A stretch of 64,000 bases of DNA from JANNMJ01 sp031426455 (GTDB lineage: Bacteria > Bacteroidota > Bacteroidia > Cytophagales > Hymenobacteraceae): contig JANPLI010000154.1 in NCBI GenBank assembly GCA_031426455.1, forward strand, positions 1-64,000, given 5' to 3'. Under the pieces are notes generated by a model. The model ran no database searches. It worked only from the letters and a program-made list of their open reading frames with translations, and had not been told where the DNA came from. The translations under genes were made by a program, and so were the position numbers. Positions 61,012-64,000 of this stretch are shown here, piece after piece. Position 1 is the first letter of the stretch; each line of letters opens with the position of its first letter.

Positions 61012-61926
61012 ATGTCCCTACTCGTGATCGGCTCCGTGGCCTTTGATGCCATCGAAACGCCTTTTGGTAAAACCGATAAAATCATCGGTGGCGCGGCCAC
61101 CTACATTGCGCTCGCCGCGTCTTACTCGCAGCAGCCGATCAACCTGGTGGCCGTCGTGGGCGACGACTTTCCCGCCGCCGATATTCAACTCCTCCAGGAC
61201 CACGGCATCGACACCACCGGCTTACAGATCAAGGCGGGCGAAAAGTCGTTCTTCTGGTCCGGCAAGTACGCCACTGACCTGAACTCGCGCCAGACGCTGC
61301 AAACCGACCTCAACGTGCTGGCCAACTTCGACCCAGTGCTGCCCGACGCCTACCAGGGCTGCGACTACCTGATGCTCGGCAATCTGGTGCCAGCTGTGCA
61401 GCGCACCGTGATCGAACGCCTGTACCGCCGCCCGAAGCTGATCGTGCTCGACACGATGAACTTCTGGATGGATATCGCCCTCGACGACCTGCGCCAGACC
61501 CTGAAGCTGGTCGATGTACTGAGTATTAACGATGAGGAAGCCCGCCAGTTGTCCGGCGAATACTCGCTCGTGAAGGCCGCGCGCGTGATCCGGGCGATGG
61601 GGCCGCACACGCTCATCATCAAAAAAGGAGAACACGGCGCGCTGCTGTTTGGGCCGGAAGGCCAGATTTTCCACTGCCCGGCCCTGCCGCTGGAAGACGT
61701 TTTCGACCCCACCGGCGCCGGCGACACTTTCGCGGGCGGTTTCATCGGCTTCCTGGCCGCCGCCGGCCGCACCGATTTTGCGGCCATGACCCAGGCCGTC
61801 GTGCGCGGCTCGGCAATGGCGTCGTTCTGCGTCGAAAAATTCGGCCCCGAGCGTCTGCTGAACCTGACGCCCGACGAAATCGCGGCGCGCGAAGCAGAAT
61901 TCGCCGCGTTGGTAAAAGTAGGGTAA
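61012..61926 (+). CDS. PfkB-family carbohydrate kinase
   Basis: 304 residues of the ribokinase fold. The start at 61012 (MSLLVIGSVAFDAIETPFG) was chosen over a distant ATG because it begins the first Rossmann strand. Motif 1 reads IIGGAATYIAL; motif 2 reads DPTGAGDTFAGGFIGFL with the catalytic Asp and anion hole. IIKKGEHGALLF precedes it. The substrate (sugar or nucleoside) is not evident. It is divergent from the small secreted protein gene. Confidence 0.92.
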   Translation: MSLLVIGSVAFDAIETPFGKTDKIIGGAATYIALAASYSQQPINLVAVVGDDFPAADIQLLQDHGIDTTGLQIKAGEKSFFWSGKYATDLNSRQTLQTDLNVLANFDPVLPDAYQGCDYLMLGNLVPAVQRTVIERLYRRPKLIVLDTMNFWMDIALDDLRQTLKLVDVLSINDEEARQLSGEYSLVKAARVIRAMGPHTLIIKKGEHGALLFGPEGQIFHCPALPLEDVFDPTGAGDTFAGGFIGFLAAAGRTDFAAMTQAVVRGSAMASFCVEKFGPERLLNLTPDEIAAREAEFAALVKVG

Positions 61927-62035
61927 GCGAAGTGCGAGGTGCGAAGTGCGAGGTGCAAAGTGTGAGATGCGAAGTGTGAGGTGCGAAGTGGCACATTAAA
62001 ACAGTCACTCAGTCACTCCGTTACTCAGTTCCTCT
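61925..62035 (+). repeat. GAAGTGC/GAGGTGC heptamer array followed by an octameric stretch
   Basis: Nine 7-base steps from 61929: GAAGTGC, GAGGTGC, GAAGTGC, GAGGTGC, AAAGTGT, GAGATGC, GAAGTGT, GAGGTGC, GAAGTGG. A second phased stretch of 8-base steps follows around 62003-62030 (CAGTCACT, CAGTCACT, CCGTTACT). The heptamer is the same as after murQ. Confidence 0.85.
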
Positions 62036-62110
62036 GCAACTTGTAGAGGCCTTTGGGAGTACAGGCAGATGGAGCCGTCCGGCTCTTTCACCTTTCAGCC
62101 CCACTTCCCG

Positions 62111-62326
62111 ATGAGCAACAAAATTCCTGACCTGCAAGGCAATGATAAAGCCTCGGTCAACCCCAATACCCGCAAGAAAAACACGCAGATTCAGAACCCC
62201 AGCCGCAACGTGGTGTCGCAGCACGGCAACACGACTAACGGCGGCTCGGCGGGGAAAGAACCGCGCAAAACGGTGCCGATTCGCAAGAATCCGCAGAACA
62301 ACAACCCAATGTCGCACGACGTGTAG
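62111..62326 (+). CDS. Small disordered Asn/Lys-rich protein
   Basis: 71 residues from the ATG at 62111 (MSNKIPDLQGNDKASVNPN). The composition is strongly hydrophilic, rich in Asn, Lys, Arg and Gln, with no hydrophobic core (RKKNTQIQNPSRNVVSQHGN), so it is probably unstructured and possibly nucleic-acid binding. Not recognised. A terminator follows at 62382, which supports a real transcription unit. Confidence 0.6.
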   Translation: MSNKIPDLQGNDKASVNPNTRKKNTQIQNPSRNVVSQHGNTTNGGSAGKEPRKTVPIRKNPQNNNPMSHDV

Positions 62327-62381
62327 CGTGGGCGGCTGACCTGCCGCTGTCCATTAGCACCGCTCCGGCTTCGGGGATCAT

Positions 62382-62420
62382 CGCCCGCTTCGCGCTATTT
62401 GCGTGGAGCGGGCGTTTTTT
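62382..62420 (+). terminator. Rho-independent terminator
   Basis: CGCCCGCT (62382-62389) pairs with AGCGGGCG (62407-62414), followed by six T. The remaining sequence to 62587 holds no recognised feature. Confidence 0.8.
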
Positions 62421-62587
62421 GTGGCTAGGTTTGCCGTACCTGCCCGGCCAAACGAACGGTTAGCCGGAGAATAGACGGTATTTCCCCGTGGTAATCATTT
62501 TCTGCCAAGACGCGGAGAAGCGCCAAGCCGCGCTATCGTCGGCGTGACCTGACCAATCGACCTTACACCACCCTCACCACCTGACCT

Positions 62588-63808
62588 ATGCGCATTTACC
62601 GAAACGGCGCCGAGGCCGTCGTCAGCGCCCTGCACGAGCTCCTGACTGCTGCCGCCCCGCCCGTGGCTGAGCGCACCGTGGATCAGGGGCTGCGCGCCCA
62701 CCCCAAATGGGGCGCCCGCGACCGGCATTTCTTCGCCGATGCCGTGTACGAAATCCTCCGCTGGCGGCGCCTCCTCGGTGCCGCAGCGGGGGCCGACACC
62801 GCCTGGCCCCTGCTGGCCGCGCACCTGGTGCGGCGCGGGGCGGAAACCCTGCCCGACTGGTCCGAATTCGCGGGGCTTTCCGTCGAAACGATGGCTGCCC
62901 GACTGGCGGATCCGGCGCTGCCGCTGGCCGTGCGTGAATCGATGCCCGACTGGCTGGCGGCGTACCCATCGGCCGAAAATGCGCCCAACCTGCTGGCCCG
63001 CTGGCCCGCCGAGCTGGCGGCGCAAAACACGGCGGCGCCCGTCACGCTGCGCGTCAATCCGCTGAAAGGCACGGTGGCCCAGGCAGCGGCGCGGCTGCTG
63101 GCCGAGGGCATCGAAACCGACCCGGTGCCCGGCCTGCCGTGGGCGTTGCGGCTGCGCGTTCGGAAGCCCGTAACGCGCACCGCCGCTTTTCAGGCGGGGC
63201 TGGTAGAGTTGCAGGACGGCGGCTCGCAGCGCATCGCGCCGCTGCTGGCCGTGGAGCCGGGAATGCGGGTGCTGGACGGTTGCGCCGGCGCCGGGGGCAA
63301 AACGCTGCATCTAGCTGGCCTGCTGCGTAATCGGGGCGAAATCCGCGCCCTCGACATCGTGGACAACCGCCTCGCCGAACTGCGCCGCCGCGCCACCCGT
63401 GCCGGGGCCACCAATATCGAAACCGGCCGCGCCGACGATGCCGCCACGCGCGCCGCGCTCGCTAACTGGGCCGACCGCCTGCTCCTCGACGTGCCCTGCA
63501 CCGGCACCGGCACCCTGCGCCGCCAGCCCGACCTGAAATGGCGCCTCACGCCCGCCTTCCGGGCGGAAGTGGGCGCCGCCCAGCGGCAGATTCTGCGCGA
63601 CTACCCGGCGATGCTCCGGCCCGGCGGGCTGCTGGTGTACGCCACCTGCTCGCTGCTGCCGGCCGAAGGCGAAGACGTGATTCGGGAGCAGCTCGCCGCC
63701 CCCGGCAATGCGCTCGAACTGCTGGAAGAACACCGCACCTGGACCAGCGAAACCGCCGACGACGGCTTCTATATGGCCCTGCTGCACAAAGCGGATGGGC
63801 CCGTCTGA
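62588..63808 (+). CDS. RsmB-like rRNA/tRNA cytosine-C5 methyltransferase
   Basis: 406 residues. An N-terminal NusB-like helical region (1-130, HPKWGARDRHFFADAVYEIL) precedes the SAM-dependent domain: RVNPLKGT, VLDGCAGAGGKTLHLAGLL (motif I), LLLDVPCTGTGTLRRQPDLK (motif IV with the release Cys) and LLVYATCSLLPAEGEDV (motif VI with the catalytic Cys). Both cysteines of m5C methyltransferases are therefore present. Whether it modifies 16S rRNA, as RsmB does, or another RNA is not determined. Confidence 0.92.
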   Translation: MRIYRNGAEAVVSALHELLTAAAPPVAERTVDQGLRAHPKWGARDRHFFADAVYEILRWRRLLGAAAGADTAWPLLAAHLVRRGAETLPDWSEFAGLSVETMAARLADPALPLAVRESMPDWLAAYPSAENAPNLLARWPAELAAQNTAAPVTLRVNPLKGTVAQAAARLLAEGIETDPVPGLPWALRLRVRKPVTRTAAFQAGLVELQDGGSQRIAPLLAVEPGMRVLDGCAGAGGKTLHLAGLLRNRGEIRALDIVDNRLAELRRRATRAGATNIETGRADDAATRAALANWADRLLLDVPCTGTGTLRRQPDLKWRLTPAFRAEVGAAQRQILRDYPAMLRPGGLLVYATCSLLPAEGEDVIREQLAAPGNALELLEEHRTWTSETADDGFYMALLHKADGPV

Positions 63809-63961
63809 CGGCGTCCGGCGTCTGGCTAAGCCCGAAATCTTACGGCCCATTCAGACGATGCGATGGCCGGCTGCGGCACCATTGCCGGCTGCTGAAATGC
63901 CGCCGATCAGCTATTTTGCTGCCTGATTTCGTTGGCTGATTCTCCTGACGCCCCTTTCCGA

Positions 63962-64000
63962 ATGCGTACTCTTCTGTTTTCCGCCCTGTTCGGCGCCTGC
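63962..64000 (+). CDS. Start of an exported protein, cut by the right edge
   Basis: The last 39 bases encode MRTLLFSALFGAC, a signal-peptide-like start whose final Cys could be a lipoprotein site. Too short to identify. The preceding 150 bases contain no other gene. Confidence 0.5.
   Translation, partial: MRTLLFSALFGAC

Overview
The window reads as chromosome of a GC-rich member of the Bacteroidota, most like the Cytophagales/Hymenobacter group. Evidence: several exported proteins end in type IX secretion (T9SS) sorting domains, of both the type A and the gliding-motility-associated type B kind; promoters match the Bacteroidota consensus TTTG-N19-21-TAnnTTTG; Shine-Dalgarno sites are largely absent; and families typical of the phylum occur (DUF5686, DUF6268, DUF1599, BT_3928-like, HD-Pycsar fusion). 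Genus and species cannot be fixed from sequence alone.

Layout. 0-17 kb is mostly core: an IS701-type transposase cut by the left edge, nrdB, rplU-rpmA, tpiA with a probable knotted secreted protein, prmA, a giant exported beta-rich protein, plsY, a long acyl-CoA dehydrogenase, a lipoprotein and an APC permease. 17-32 kb is a cell-surface block of five large exported proteins (Ig/PKD-like, PKD plus type B sorting domain, lamin-tail, ice-binding-like plus beta-helix, propeller-like). 32-45 kb holds an Uma2 nuclease-like protein, a degenerate arginase-fold protein, a cytochrome b5-like protein, murQ, two outer-membrane proteins (one a phosphoesterase fused to an Omp85-type barrel), an HD-Pycsar membrane protein, tRNA-Arg and a PglC/PglD-like pair. 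45-64 kb holds an M16 protease, icd, a low-GC three-gene operon, a peroxiredoxin, a DUF5686 protein, folP, DUF1599/BT_3928 genes, a DppB-like permease, a glycosyltransferase-like protein, tRNA-His, a PfkB kinase and an RsmB-like methyltransferase.

Five signals go beyond ordinary annotation. (1) The tetranucleotide CATG is almost absent: I found four copies in 64 kb, two of them in the low-GC operon. (2) An octamer tandem repeat inside the signal-peptide coding region of a T9SS protein puts the upstream ATG out of frame, and loss of one unit restores a complete signal peptide, which suggests a phase-variable surface protein. (3) Many intergenic gaps carry repeats with a 7-base period, a different heptamer at most loci, often as inverted arms running from one gene's stop to the next gene's start. 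(4) A low-GC operon of two unknown small proteins and one exported protein looks recently acquired. (5) Two perfect DnaA boxes and one near-match lie just upstream of nrdB.

All coordinates and motif counts were read by eye. Family names rest on recognised motifs, and no database search was run.
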